From: Maribacter halichondriae
GTDB lineage: Bacteria > Bacteroidota > Bacteroidia > Flavobacteriales > Flavobacteriaceae
Assembly (NCBI RefSeq): GCF_027474825.1
Contig: NZ_CP107030.1
Location: 4,344,001 to 4,408,000, forward strand
Length of the DNA: 64,000 nucleotides
Direction of reading: 5' to 3'
The notes under the pieces are model-generated. The model searched no databases. It saw nothing but the letters and a program-made list of their open reading frames with translations, and had not been told where the DNA came from. Shown in pieces: positions 28,125 through 37,152 of the stretch. The number at the start of each line of letters is the position of its first letter. The stretch's first letter is position 1. The position numbers and the translations under genes were made by a program.

Positions 28125-29226
28125 ATGACAATTACCACGGACCACTACAAAGGTCTTATAGATCGCCTTGGTGCGTTAAGGAGGTATCTTTGACGTTGAT
28201 GCGAAACTTATCGAGATAGAGAACGAGCAAGAAAAAACGCTTGCTCCCGATTTCTGGGACAATCCACAGGAAGCCCAGGCACAAATGAAATTCATCCAAT
28301 CCAAAAAACAATGGGTGGATGATTTTAATGTTGCCAAAACTTTGGCCGCAGACCTTGAGGTTTTATTGGAATTCCTGCAAGAAGGCGAGGTCAAAGAAGA
28401 AGAAGTCGAGGCCCAGTACGAAAAAGCGATCGGTCAAATCGAAAAGCTCGAATTCAAGAACATGCTTTCCGAGGAGGGCGATGAACTCCCCGCTGTCTTA
28501 CAGATTACGGCAGGTGCAGGCGGTACCGAGAGTTGTGATTGGGCGGAAATGCTCATGCGCATGTACATAATGTGGAGCGAGAAGAACGGTTACAAGGTCA
28601 AGGAACTCAACTATCAAGAAGGCGATGTTGCAGGAATCAAGACGGTAACGCTCGAAATCGATGGCGAATATGCCTTCGGCTGGCTAAAAAGCGAGAACGG
28701 GGTACATCGGTTGGTACGTATTTCTCCTTTTGACAGTAATGCCAAGCGACATACTTCATTTGCTTCGGTATATGTGTACCCGCTGGTCGATGATAGTATA
28801 GAGGTTGATGTGAATCCCACAGACATTACCATTACCACGGCACGTTCTAGCGGGGCGGGTGGACAGAACGTTAATAAAGTAGAGACCAAGGTCCAGTTGG
28901 TACACCACCCGACGGGAATACAGATCTCATGTTCCGATTCGCGAAGTCAACATGACAATAGGGCCACGGCCATGAAAATGCTAAAATCACAATTGTACGA
29001 AATCGAACTGCGCAAAAAGCTGGAGGCGCGGGAAGAAATTGAATCTTCGAAGAAAAAAATCGAATGGGGGTCGCAAATCCGTAACTATACCATGCAACCT
29101 TATAAACTCATAAAAGATGTCCGCACCGGGGAGGAAACCGGTAATGTCGATGCCGTTATGGACGGTGATATTGATGCATTTCTGAAAGCGTACCTTATGA
29201 TGATGGGCCAAAAGGAGGAGGAGTGA
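28125..29226 (+). CDS. prfB: Peptide chain release factor 2, with programmed +1 frameshift
   Basis: A 366-residue RF2. The first 22 codons ([20 protein letters not shown] then YL) end at an in-frame TGA at 28191; a +1 shift on CTT TGA C continues as [16 protein letters not shown] and the frame stays open to 29226. Key motifs: the GGQ loop [16 protein letters not shown], and the tripeptide SPF in [14 protein letters not shown], which reads UGA/UAA stops. RF2 recognises UGA, so low RF2 favours the shift and the gene is autoregulated. This is a true programmed event, unlike the other frame breaks in the window. Confidence 0.96.
28179..28194 (+). promoter_or_regulatory. RF2 programmed frameshift site
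   Basis: AGGAGGTATCTTTGAC: a Shine-Dalgarno-like AGGAGG three bases before the slippery CTT, then the UGA stop and a C that weakens it. The layout matches the classical RF2 recoding element. Confidence 0.93.
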
Positions 29227-29351
29227 GCAGTGTTCAGTAGAAAGTAGAAAGTTAGGATTTGCTGGGCGAAGGGCGATGCCGATTCATCAAAAAACGAGAT
29301 TTGAGATATCGTGCTTCGTGCACCATGCATCAAGCGCAAAACAGTATTAAA

Positions 29352-29693
29352 ATGATTAGAATTTACCACAATCCCAGATGTAGAAAATCCCGAGAAGGGT
29401 TGGCAATTCTTGAAAAATCGGGAAAAGAATTTAAAGTCGTTGAATATTTGAAAGATATTCCAACGAAAAATGAGCTAAAAGACATTTTGACAAAACTAGG
29501 GATTACCGCAGAACAGTTGCTACGTAAAAACGAGTCGGTTTGGAAGGAACGCTATAAAGGACAAAACCTCTCGGAAGACAAAATTATAGAGGCAATGATA
29601 GAAAATCCGAAGCTCATCGAGCGGCCTATTGTTATTAACGGAGATAAGGCCATGATCGGAAGACCTCCATCGGCTATCGGTGGCATTTTATAA
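29352..29693 (+). CDS. ArsC/Spx-family thioredoxin-fold protein
   Basis: A 113-residue protein of the ArsC/YffB group. The active-site segment is YHNPRCRKSREGLAIL with one Cys where glutaredoxin-coupled arsenate reductases have theirs; the C-terminal part has RPIVINGDKAMIGRPP, which matches the conserved Arg-Pro segment. The family includes arsenate reductases and proteins of other function, so arsenate reduction is only a possibility; no ars genes are nearby. The ATG at 29352 is chosen because the longer frame from 29259 adds 31 residues with no family match. Confidence 0.85.
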   Translation: MIRIYHNPRCRKSREGLAILEKSGKEFKVVEYLKDIPTKNELKDILTKLGITAEQLLRKNESVWKERYKGQNLSEDKIIEAMIENPKLIERPIVINGDKAMIGRPPSAIGGIL

Positions 29694-29785
29694 AAGGCAT
29701 ATTTGTTGTATTATCAATTAACAAAGTTTTAACCAAAGCCGGTTAAACCATCATCTAATTTAGTAGTCTTTAAAAACGATATATT

Positions 29786-30292
29786 ATGAAAACCAACCTA
29801 AAGCATTTCATCGCATTGTTCGCACTATTCTTAATAGGATCCGAATTACAGGCCCAATACGGTAGCCCGTATGGAGGTAGAGGTTACGGATATGGAAGCG
29901 GTTATGGTTATGGCTACGGTAGACAGAGAAGTGGTATCCCACAAATTCAAGATACTCCGAAAGAGGCCGAGCCTATGACCGCCGAGCAAATTGTCGATGC
30001 GGAGATGCCCAGATTTACCGAAGTTCTTGAACTGAACGAATTCGAGTCTGCGGTGCTTGGGAGTATCTTAAAAAAGTACGTGCAGAAACGGATCGAGATG
30101 CAAATTCTTCAACTTGAGAAAGAGCAAATGCTTGCCGGCATGGAACGTATTACGAAAGAGCAGGATGAAGAACTTAAAGCGGGCCTTCCTTTGGAAAAAT
30201 ATGAGGGTTTTGTAGAACTACAAAAAAACGGACTTCAAAAGGCCGAAAAAGAGAAGAAAAAAGAAAAAAGAAAAAGAAAAAGAAGAAAATAA
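29786..30292 (+). CDS. Secreted Gly/Tyr-rich small protein
   Basis: A 168-residue exported protein. The signal peptide is MKTNLKHFIALFALFLIGSELQAQ. It is followed by a low-complexity Gly-Tyr segment (YGSPYGGRGYGYGSGYGYGY, residues about 25-45), a helical middle (EIVDAEMPRFTEVLEL-like, residues about 65-145) and a very basic end of Lys and Arg (EKKKEKRKRKRRK). The function is not recognised. The stop is 9 bp before the receptor gene, so they form one unit. The Gly-Tyr stretch could mediate self-association; that is inference. Confidence 0.72.
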   Translation: MKTNLKHFIALFALFLIGSELQAQYGSPYGGRGYGYGSGYGYGYGRQRSGIPQIQDTPKEAEPMTAEQIVDAEMPRFTEVLELNEFESAVLGSILKKYVQKRIEMQILQLEKEQMLAGMERITKEQDEELKAGLPLEKYEGFVELQKNGLQKAEKEKKKEKRKRKRRK

Positions 30293-30301
30293 AAGACTAA
30301 T

Positions 30302-32781
30302 ATGAAGAAACTACTCCCGATTGCCCTAATTCTATTTTCATTTTTAACAAATGCCCAACGACCTGAAGGAAATAGGCCAGATCTCATCAAAATTTCGGGA
30401 ACAGTTTTAGACAACGAAACAAATCAACCTCTTGAATATGCGACTTTGGTACTGCAAAGCGTTCGAAATCCGGAGCGTGTAACTGGAGGAATTACGGATG
30501 CAAACGGTAAGTTTGAAGTGGAGACCGCACCCGGCCGATACAATGTCAGTATAGAATATATTTCTTTTCTACCGTTCAGCCTTGCAGAACAACAATACCT
30601 AACCTCTACCGACCTCGGAACTATCAAACTCAAGTTAGATGTCGAACAATTGGCAGAGGTAGAAGTCGTTGGCGAGAAAACCTCCGTAGAGGTACGGTTG
30701 GATAAAAAAATATACAATATCGGTAAAGACCTGACCAATAGCGGTGCCACAATAAGTGATGCCCTCGATAATATTCCATCGGTTACGGTAGATGTTGATG
30801 GTGCGATAGCACTTAGAGGCAATGGAAATGTTAGAATACTTATTAACGGTAGGCCTTCTGCCCTTGCAGGATTCGGTTCAACCGACGCCCTACGTCAATT
30901 GCCCGCCGACGCCATTGAAAAGGTAGAGGTGATTACAAGTCCTTCTGCACGTTATGATGCCGAAGGTACTGCCGGTATTTTGAATATTGTCTTGAAGAAA
31001 GAGAAAACCAGAGGATTCAATGGTACGATAAATACAACCGTCGGATACCCCGATGCACTCTCGATAACACCGAACCTGAACCTTCGCACTGATAAATTCA
31101 ATGTTTTTACCACTATCGGCTATCGATACCGCAAGGGACCTGGAAATGCACTTTTCGATAACACATATTTTAATGGTGCCTTTGATAGAATTATAGAAGA
31201 GCGCGACATTGACAGAAGTAATAGTGGCTTCAATGCGAATTTGGGCATTGAATATTTCTTAACGGAAACTTCATCGTTAACGGCTAGTGCCTTTGGACGT
31301 TTGAACGACGGAGAGGATGTTACCGAAAACAATACGACCCGTTTCATAGCCGCAGATATCGATAGTAGAACCTTGCGGCGAGAAGTTGAAGTTGAAGATG
31401 AGCAGAGTTATCAGTTATCGTTAAACTATAATAATGATTTTAATACTGAAGGTCATAAGCTAACCGCAGATTTTCAATACTCCTATGACGAAGAAATAAA
31501 ACCGACCACGATAATCGAGAACAACACGTTTCCGAACAACGAGGCTGTGGCCAGTGAGAATATCAATGAAATTGAAGAGCAGAACGAGGTACTATTCCAG
31601 GTCGATTATGTTTTGCCCATGGGTGAAGCACAATTTGAGGCCGGTTATCGTGGTAATTTTGAAGAAAGCGACACGGATTTCGCCTTAGAAGAACTTAATC
31701 TTGCAACGGACCAGTTCGAACCCAATTTAGGCCTGACCAATCGTTTTGTTTTTAACCAAAATGTAAATGCGCTTTATAGTCAATATGGAAACAAATTCGG
31801 AGACTTCTCTTTTCTTTTGGGTCTGAGATTAGAAAATACACAATTAAAGGGAAAAGTAACCGGTATTGACGTTGCATCGTTACAGGAGATTCTAGGCACG
31901 GAAATAGATCTTGATTTTGACAAAAATTATTTGGGTCTTTTCCCGACGATCAATGTTACTTACGAACTAGCTGAAAATGAGAACCTGACCTTAGGGTATA
32001 ACAGGCGCATAAATCGACCTAGGGGATTTTTCATCAACCCCTTCCCCTCTCGATCTAGTAGAACGAATGTATTTCAGGGCAATCCTGATTTAGACCCGGC
32101 TTTTGCCAACGCGTATGACTTGGGCTATTTGAAAAGGTGGAAAAAGTTGACTTTGACCTCTTCGGTGTATTACCAAAAAGAAACCAATTCCTTTGAAAGA
32201 ATTCAAGAAGAAACTGGCGAACTTACCTCAGATGGTATAGCCATCATACGTTCATTGCCTATAAATTTATCGACAAATGAACGTATCGGGGCCGAAATGG
32301 GAGTACTTTACAATCCTTTTAAGTGGTGGAGAATTAACGGTAGCTTCAACTTTTTTCAGTTCAATTCAGAGGGTTTGTTTAATGGTGTTGATTTTGGGGC
32401 CAAAAATACAAGTTGGTTTTCGCGCTTTAGTTCAAAAGTTACGCTTCCTGGCAAAATCGACTGGCAGACAAACGCTTTTTATCGTGGTCCGACGCAAAAT
32501 GCCCAAACGAGAAACGAAGGTATTTTCTCCCTGAATCTGGCATTCAGCAAAGACATTTTGAAAGACAAAGGTACTATCGCCTTTAACGTTAGTGATTTGT
32601 TGAACTCAAGAAAGCGAATGTCGTATACCGAAACTCCCTTTTTACATCCGATAGCGAGTTTCAGTGGCGGGTAAGGCAATTCAATCTTTCTTTTGTATAT
32701 CGAATCAATCAGAAAAAACAAAACAATCGAAATCGACAAAGACAAGATGATGGTGGCGGTGATGAAGAGTTTGGAAGTTGA
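30302..32781 (+). CDS. Outer-membrane beta-barrel receptor (OMP_b-brl_3 type), frameshifted near the end
   Basis: About 826 residues after one repair. Signal peptide MKKLLPIALILFSFLTNAQ; carboxypeptidase-regulatory domain about 30-110 (GTVLDNETNQPLEYATLVLQ); TonB-type plug about 125-215 (IRILINGRPSALAGFGS-like, ending IEKVEVITSPSARYDAEGTAG); then a barrel of the outer-membrane beta-barrel family 3. The main frame stops early at 32674. One missing T in the run 32639-32643 continues it as TSDSEFQWRVRQFNLSFVYR, a normal final strand, and a Gln/Asn/Asp/Gly-rich tail ending EEFGS. Ligand unknown. Co-transcribed with the Gly/Tyr-rich protein. Confidence 0.87.
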
Positions 32782-32803
32782 GTATAGAAAATGATATAAA
32801 ACT

Positions 32804-32833
32804 AAAAAGGAAGCCGATCGGCTTCCTTTTTTT
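32804..32833. terminator. Strong bidirectional terminator
   Basis: Stem GGAAGCC/GGCTTCC (32809-32815 with 32820-32826) around GATC, with A5 before and T7 after. It ends the receptor unit and, on the other strand, the small membrane protein gene. Confidence 0.9.
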
Positions 32834-33008
32834 ATTGTTCTAAACGTTTGGCACGTTTGGCCTCTCGTTTCTCTTTCCAGATTTCCAATAAATTTCCACC
32901 TAACCAATACGGAACCACGAAAAGCAACAAGAATATCATCAGCCAAAAACCGATGGTCAAAATGGTCAAAAACGCTAAAAATCCTAAATATTGGTCGAAT
33001 TCAAACAT
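32832..33008 (-). CDS. 58-residue membrane microprotein
   Basis: A short frame from the ATG at 33008 to the stop at 32832. The product starts MFEFDQYLGFLAFLTILTIG, has one long hydrophobic segment (about residues 8-35, including WLMIFLLLFVVPYWLGG) and a basic end EKREAKRAKRLEQ. The composition of a membrane helix followed by a positively charged cytoplasmic tail, together with the stop falling on a shared terminator, supports a real gene. Family not recognised. Confidence 0.65.
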   Translation of the reverse strand: MFEFDQYLGFLAFLTILTIGFWLMIFLLLFVVPYWLGGNLLEIWKEKREAKRAKRLEQ

Positions 33009-33153
33009 ATCAGTGAAAATTTAATGGTACAAAGATACTTGGAAATGAACAAATAGTACAAATCAAAATCAAAAAAAATAGGATTTGATTATTTGCCGGA
33101 TAAAACTACCCTAAATTACATTTTCGTTTCAAGGAAATATTTCAACAAACCGT

Positions 33154-33161
33154 TACCTTTG
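33154..33161 (+). promoter_or_regulatory. -7 promoter element for fumC
   Basis: TACCTTTG is an exact match 23 bp before the ATG at 33184. Confidence 0.65.
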
Positions 33162-33183
33162 ATAGACACAAAATTTTCTACCA

Positions 33184-34580
33184 ATGAGTTATAGAATCGA
33201 AAAGGATACCATGGGCGAAGTTCAGGTGCCCAGCGATAAATACTGGGGTGCGCAAACTGAGCGTTCGCGAAATAATTTTAAAATAGGACCTTCGGCCTCA
33301 ATGCCCCTGGACATTGTTTACGGCTTCGCCTATCTTAAAAAAGCCGTTGCCTACACCAATCATGAATTGGGTGTACTGGATAAACAAAAAAGGGATTTAA
33401 TTGCCCAAGTCTGCGATGAAATTTTGGAAGGGAAACATGACAGTCAATTTCCTCTGGTCATTTGGCAGACCGGATCTGGTACCCAGAGCAACATGAATGT
33501 AAATGAAGTGATTGCCAATCGTGCCCACGAAATTGCTGGAAAAAAGATTGGCGAAGGCGAAAAAACGATTCGGCCGAACGATGATGTGAACAAATCACAG
33601 TCTTCGAACGATACCTTTCCAACGGGAATGCATATTGCGGCCTATAAAAAAATTGTAGAAACAACCATTCCGGGAGTAAAACAACTTAGGGACACCCTTC
33701 ATAAAAAATCGAAAGAATTTTCAAGCGTCGTCAAAATCGGGCGTACCCATTTGATGGATGCCACCCCCTAACCTTGGGGCAAGAATTTTCAGGCTATGTA
33801 TCGCAATTAGATCATGGGCTACGTGCCCTAGAGAACACGCTGGATCATATAAGCGAATTGGCACTTGGCGGTACCGCCGTTGGTACCGGCCTGAATACTC
33901 CAAAAGGGTATGATGTCTTGGTCGCCAAATACATTGCCAATTTCACCGGACTGCCCTTTAGGACTGCGGATAATAAATTTGAAGCCTTGGCGGCGCACGA
34001 CGCCATCGTAGAAAGTCATGGTGCCTTGAAACAGTTGGCCGTTTCTTTGAATAAAATCGCAAACGATATTCGCATGATGGCCTCCGGACCCCGTTCAGGA
34101 ATCGGTGAAATCATTATTCCAGCAAACGAACCCGGTAGCTCCATTATGCCGGGGAAGGTCAACCCAACGCAATGTGAAGCACTGACCATGGTATGCGCGC
34201 AAGTAATGGGCAACGATGTGGCGATTTCGGTGGGGGGCACACAAGGACATTACGAACTCAACGTCTTTAAACCAATGATGGCCGCCAACATATTGCAGTC
34301 GGCCCAGCTACTGGGGGATGCATGTGTTAGTTTTGACGTAAACTGTGCCGTGGGTATTGAACCGAATCATGAGATTATCAAAGAATTATTGAACAATTCA
34401 TTGATGTTGGTTACCGCGCTGAATACGAAAATCGGGTACTATAAAGCCGCGGAAATTGCCAATACCGCCCATAAAAATGGTACGACCCTCAAAGAAGAAG
34501 CGGTCAGACTGGGCTATGTAAACGCAGAGGACTATGACAAATGGGTGCGCCCACAAGACATGGTGGGGGAATTAAAATAA
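33184..34580 (+). CDS. fumC: Class II fumarate hydratase, broken by a frameshift
   Basis: About 465 residues after one repair. It catalyses reversible hydration of fumarate to malate in the TCA cycle, as a homotetramer without iron-sulfur cluster. The start [20 protein letters not shown] is typical; active-site segments are [27 protein letters not shown] and the SS loop [16 protein letters not shown]. The frame breaks in five C at 33764-33768, where ATP should continue [10 protein letters not shown]; one missing C explains it. An essential central enzyme would not be expected to be broken, which supports a sequencing error. Confidence 0.95.
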
Positions 34581-34602
34581 TTTTGAAGTCTTCTTCAATT
34601 AA

Positions 34603-34632
34603 AGTCAACTACCTTGGGGCAAGCTCGCGAGG
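34603..34632. repeat. Dispersed intergenic repeat, copy 1
   Basis: A 30-bp block whose reverse complement matches 58987-59016 with three mismatches. It is followed by a GC-rich imperfect inverted repeat (about 34653-34700). The 150-bp stretch holds no gene. Confidence 0.55.
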
Positions 34633-34722
34633 CACCAAAATGAAATAAACTTCACCATTTCGAATCAAGCCCGCCTGAACGGCACGGGCAGGCTTCGGGG
34701 TATTAAACCCACTGGTGGGAAT

Positions 34723-34757
34723 AAAAAAGGGCCGCTTCTTTCGAGACGGCCCTTTTT
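34723..34757. terminator. Bidirectional terminator between fumC and the coiled-coil gene
   Basis: Stem GGGCCG/CGGCCC extended by A6 and T5, with an inner TCT/AGA pair around TTCG. It serves convergent genes. Confidence 0.85.
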
Positions 34758-34777
34758 ATGCTAATGGATAGTGTCTC

Positions 34778-35665
34778 TTACTTTAATGTGAACTTAGACG
34801 TTCCTAATAACTTTAGTTTGTCATCATAAACGTTAACCATGTAGTTTCCTTTCTGGAAGTCACCGGCAGGCTTGTTGATGTAATCACATACATCCAACGA
34901 CTTGTTCTCATAGTAGAAGTTTGTTCCTTTACTGTAGGTAACAGAAGACCCTTCTTCGCTGGTTTTAGAATAACTCTCTCCCATAACATTACCTTGGGGA
35001 TCAAGAACTTCGACGTAGAACTCACGGTCACCGGCTTGGGCAATTACGTTGTCGGCAACTGTAAAGCAAACTTTGAATTTGTCCGTTCTACCGGCTCTAG
35101 AGGTAGAGACCAATTTACCGCTACTTCTTTCCTTTACCGCATCAACAGTGAATTTAGAAAGGTTCAAAGCCGAACCTTTTTCAACCACATCGGCCAATTG
35201 TGTATTCTGTACGACCAAAGAATCGTTGAAAACAGTTTGTTTTTCCAACTCAACGTAGGTGCTGTCACGCTGCATGGCGATCATCGTGTTCGAACGGGTC
35301 AGCGAATCAACTTGCTTCAATAATTGCTCTCTTTCGGCCTTAAGCACACCTACTTGTCTTCTATATCTCGACAATGATGCGATATCACCTTTCATATTCT
35401 TAACGGAATCGATATATTTTGCAATATTATCACGTGCGGATACCAATTCTTCGTTTGTAGCGTTGCTTTCCAAAATAGCTTTGTCGTATTCAGACTTAAG
35501 GCTATTAAGATCTTCAACGACCAACTGCTTCTCTTGGGTAAGCACTTTTTCGTTCTTCTGTTTTTCTTGGTAAAGACTAACAGTGTAGATGATCGTAGCG
35601 ATAAGAACTACACCAAGTAGACCTGCCAATACTTTTAATCCATTGTTATTTTTTGTTTCAGTCAT
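34778..35665 (-). CDS. Membrane-anchored coiled-coil protein with beta domain
   Basis: A 295-residue protein. Residues about 9-30 (LKVLAGLLGVVLIATIIYTV) form a transmembrane helix; residues about 32-165 are Glu, Lys, Ser and Leu-rich heptads predicted as coiled coil; residues about 170-295 look like a beta-sandwich ending in KLLGTSKFTLK. The arrangement suggests an N-terminal anchor in the inner membrane with the coil and the C-terminal domain in the periplasm. I know such proteins in flavobacteria only as uncharacterised. The gene is intact, alone between a terminator and a 178-bp gap that shows nothing clear. Confidence 0.75.
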   Translation of the reverse strand: MTETKNNNGLKVLAGLLGVVLIATIIYTVSLYQEKQKNEKVLTQEKQLVVEDLNSLKSEYDKAILESNATNEELVSARDNIAKYIDSVKNMKGDIASLSRYRRQVGVLKAEREQLLKQVDSLTRSNTMIAMQRDSTYVELEKQTVFNDSLVVQNTQLADVVEKGSALNLSKFTVDAVKERSSGKLVSTSRAGRTDKFKVCFTVADNVIAQAGDREFYVEVLDPQGNVMGESYSKTSEEGSSVTYSKGTNFYYENKSLDVCDYINKPAGDFQKGNYMVNVYDDKLKLLGTSKFTLK

Positions 35666-35843
35666 AATGTAAAAAATTTAGTAACTTTTTAGTTGTTCTG
35701 TTTAAGTAACAGAGTTTGTTTGTATCGTTCTATATACGGTTCAATATTCAAATTGGATTTTTTGGATGAAAAAAAATATAAATCCTAATACTTTCTTTTT
35801 ACGATGCGTTAACTTCGTATAACCTGAAACCCATTTTAGATTA

Positions 35844-36314
35844 ATGTCATTAAGAGTAATTCCGTTTGCGCCTGAGTATGCCGATAGGTTCAGGGATTTA
35901 AACAAAGTTTGGCTCGAAGAATATTTTTATGTCGAACCCAAGGATATCGTTCTGTTGGAAGATTGCGAGAATACAATAATCAATAAAGGAGGATATATCT
36001 TTTTTGCCGAATATGAAGGAAGCATTGTAGGTTGCTTTTCTCTCATAAAACTGAAAGAAAGCATTTTTGAATTGGGAAAAATGGCCGTGGACAAAAAATA
36101 TCAGGGACTAAAAATCGGACAGCAGCTTTTATCGTTCGCTATAGATTGGGCGAAAAAGAATAATTGGAATAAAATTATTCTTTATTCTAACACCAAGCTT
36201 GATAAAGCCCTTTACGTCTACAGAAAATATGGTTTCAAGGAAGTGGAGTTGGAAAAAAATCTTCCATACGCTCGAAGTGATATTAAGATGGAATTAGAAA
36301 TAAATAAATTATGA
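35844..36314 (+). CDS. GNAT family N-acetyltransferase
   Basis: A 156-residue single-domain acetyltransferase. Motif A is ELGKMAVDKKYQGLKIGQQL, with the acetyl-CoA pyrophosphate loop QGLKIGQ, followed by the helix LLSFAIDWAKK and the final strand-turn YRKYGFKEVELEKN. Substrate unknown. Its last codons overlap the next gene by four bases (ATGA), so translation of the two is coupled. A near-match -7 box TAACTTCG lies at 35810-35817. Confidence 0.88.
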   Translation: MSLRVIPFAPEYADRFRDLNKVWLEEYFYVEPKDIVLLEDCENTIINKGGYIFFAEYEGSIVGCFSLIKLKESIFELGKMAVDKKYQGLKIGQQLLSFAIDWAKKNNWNKIILYSNTKLDKALYVYRKYGFKEVELEKNLPYARSDIKMELEINKL

Positions 36315-37105
36315 AAAGAATATTTGTTTCAGTCCTTATGGTAAGCTTGGCTGCGGTTAGTTGTAAGGAAAACAATAAAAAAGAAAAAGAAACAGTGGTG
36401 ACCGAAGTGGTTACCGAGGATAATACAACAATTTCAGAACTAAAACTCATCCCCGTTGAACATGCCACAGCTGTTTTGGAGTGGAACGGCGTAACTATTT
36501 ACGTAGACCCGGTCGGCGGAGCTGAGGCGTTTGACGGCAAAAACTCGCCAGACCTGATTCTAATAACAGATATACATGGCGACCATTTTAACCTAGAAAC
36601 TTTGGAGGCCTTAGATACCGAAAAAGCGAAAATCATGATGCCCCAAGCGGTTGCCGATAAAATGCCAGAAGCTTTTACCCCACAAATCGATGTGCTGAAC
36701 AATGGCGACTCAAAAGAACGCTACGGAATTACGGTCGAGGCCATTCCGATGTACAATTTGCGTGAAGAAGCCCTGAAATTCCATGAAAAAGGGCGTGGAA
36801 ATGGATACGTCTTAAACATGGGCAGCGAACGTATTTATTTTTCAGGGGATACTGAAGATATACCTGAGATGCGGGCTTTGCAAAATATAGACAAAGCTTT
36901 TATCTGTATGAACCTTCCCTATACGATGACGCCAGAAAGTGCCGCCGATGCTGTATTGGAATTTAAACCAAAAAAAGTATATCCGTATCACTATCGTGGA
37001 AATCCTGACGTGAGCGATGTCGAAAAGTTTAAAAAAATCGTGAATGCCGGGGATTCCAATATCGAAGTAATTCAATTGGATTGGTATCCGAAGGATGAAT
37101 TTTGA
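36311..37105 (+). CDS. MBL-fold lipoprotein (UlaG-like)
   Basis: A 264-residue metallo-beta-lactamase-fold protein with a lipoprotein signal MKRIFVSVLMVSLAAVSC, so tethered to a membrane in the periplasm. The metal motif is ITDIHGDHFNLETLEAL, in which the first His of HxHxDH is replaced by Asp (DIHGDH); IYFSGDTEDIPEM supplies the usual Asp, and YPYHYRGNPDVSD the last His. These features match the UlaG/YycJ-like group. The changed first ligand is common in this subgroup but may affect activity. Coupled to the upstream acetyltransferase. Confidence 0.87.
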   Translation: MKRIFVSVLMVSLAAVSCKENNKKEKETVVTEVVTEDNTTISELKLIPVEHATAVLEWNGVTIYVDPVGGAEAFDGKNSPDLILITDIHGDHFNLETLEALDTEKAKIMMPQAVADKMPEAFTPQIDVLNNGDSKERYGITVEAIPMYNLREEALKFHEKGRGNGYVLNMGSERIYFSGDTEDIPEMRALQNIDKAFICMNLPYTMTPESAADAVLEFKPKKVYPYHYRGNPDVSDVEKFKKIVNAGDSNIEVIQLDWYPKDEF

Positions 37106-37152
37106 TTAATCGAAGACATCTAAAGCCCACTCGGCTAAGTTATTGTTGATTT

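Noticed and set aside
28188-28194. prfB frame break as another sequencing error
   Set aside because: The site has the complete RF2 recoding layout (AGGAGG, CTT, TGA, C), so it is a genuine programmed shift.
33764-33768. fumC as a true pseudogene or as two genes
   Set aside because: The break is a single missing C in a homopolymer, both halves match fumarase without loss, and the enzyme is central; sequencing error is the simpler reading.
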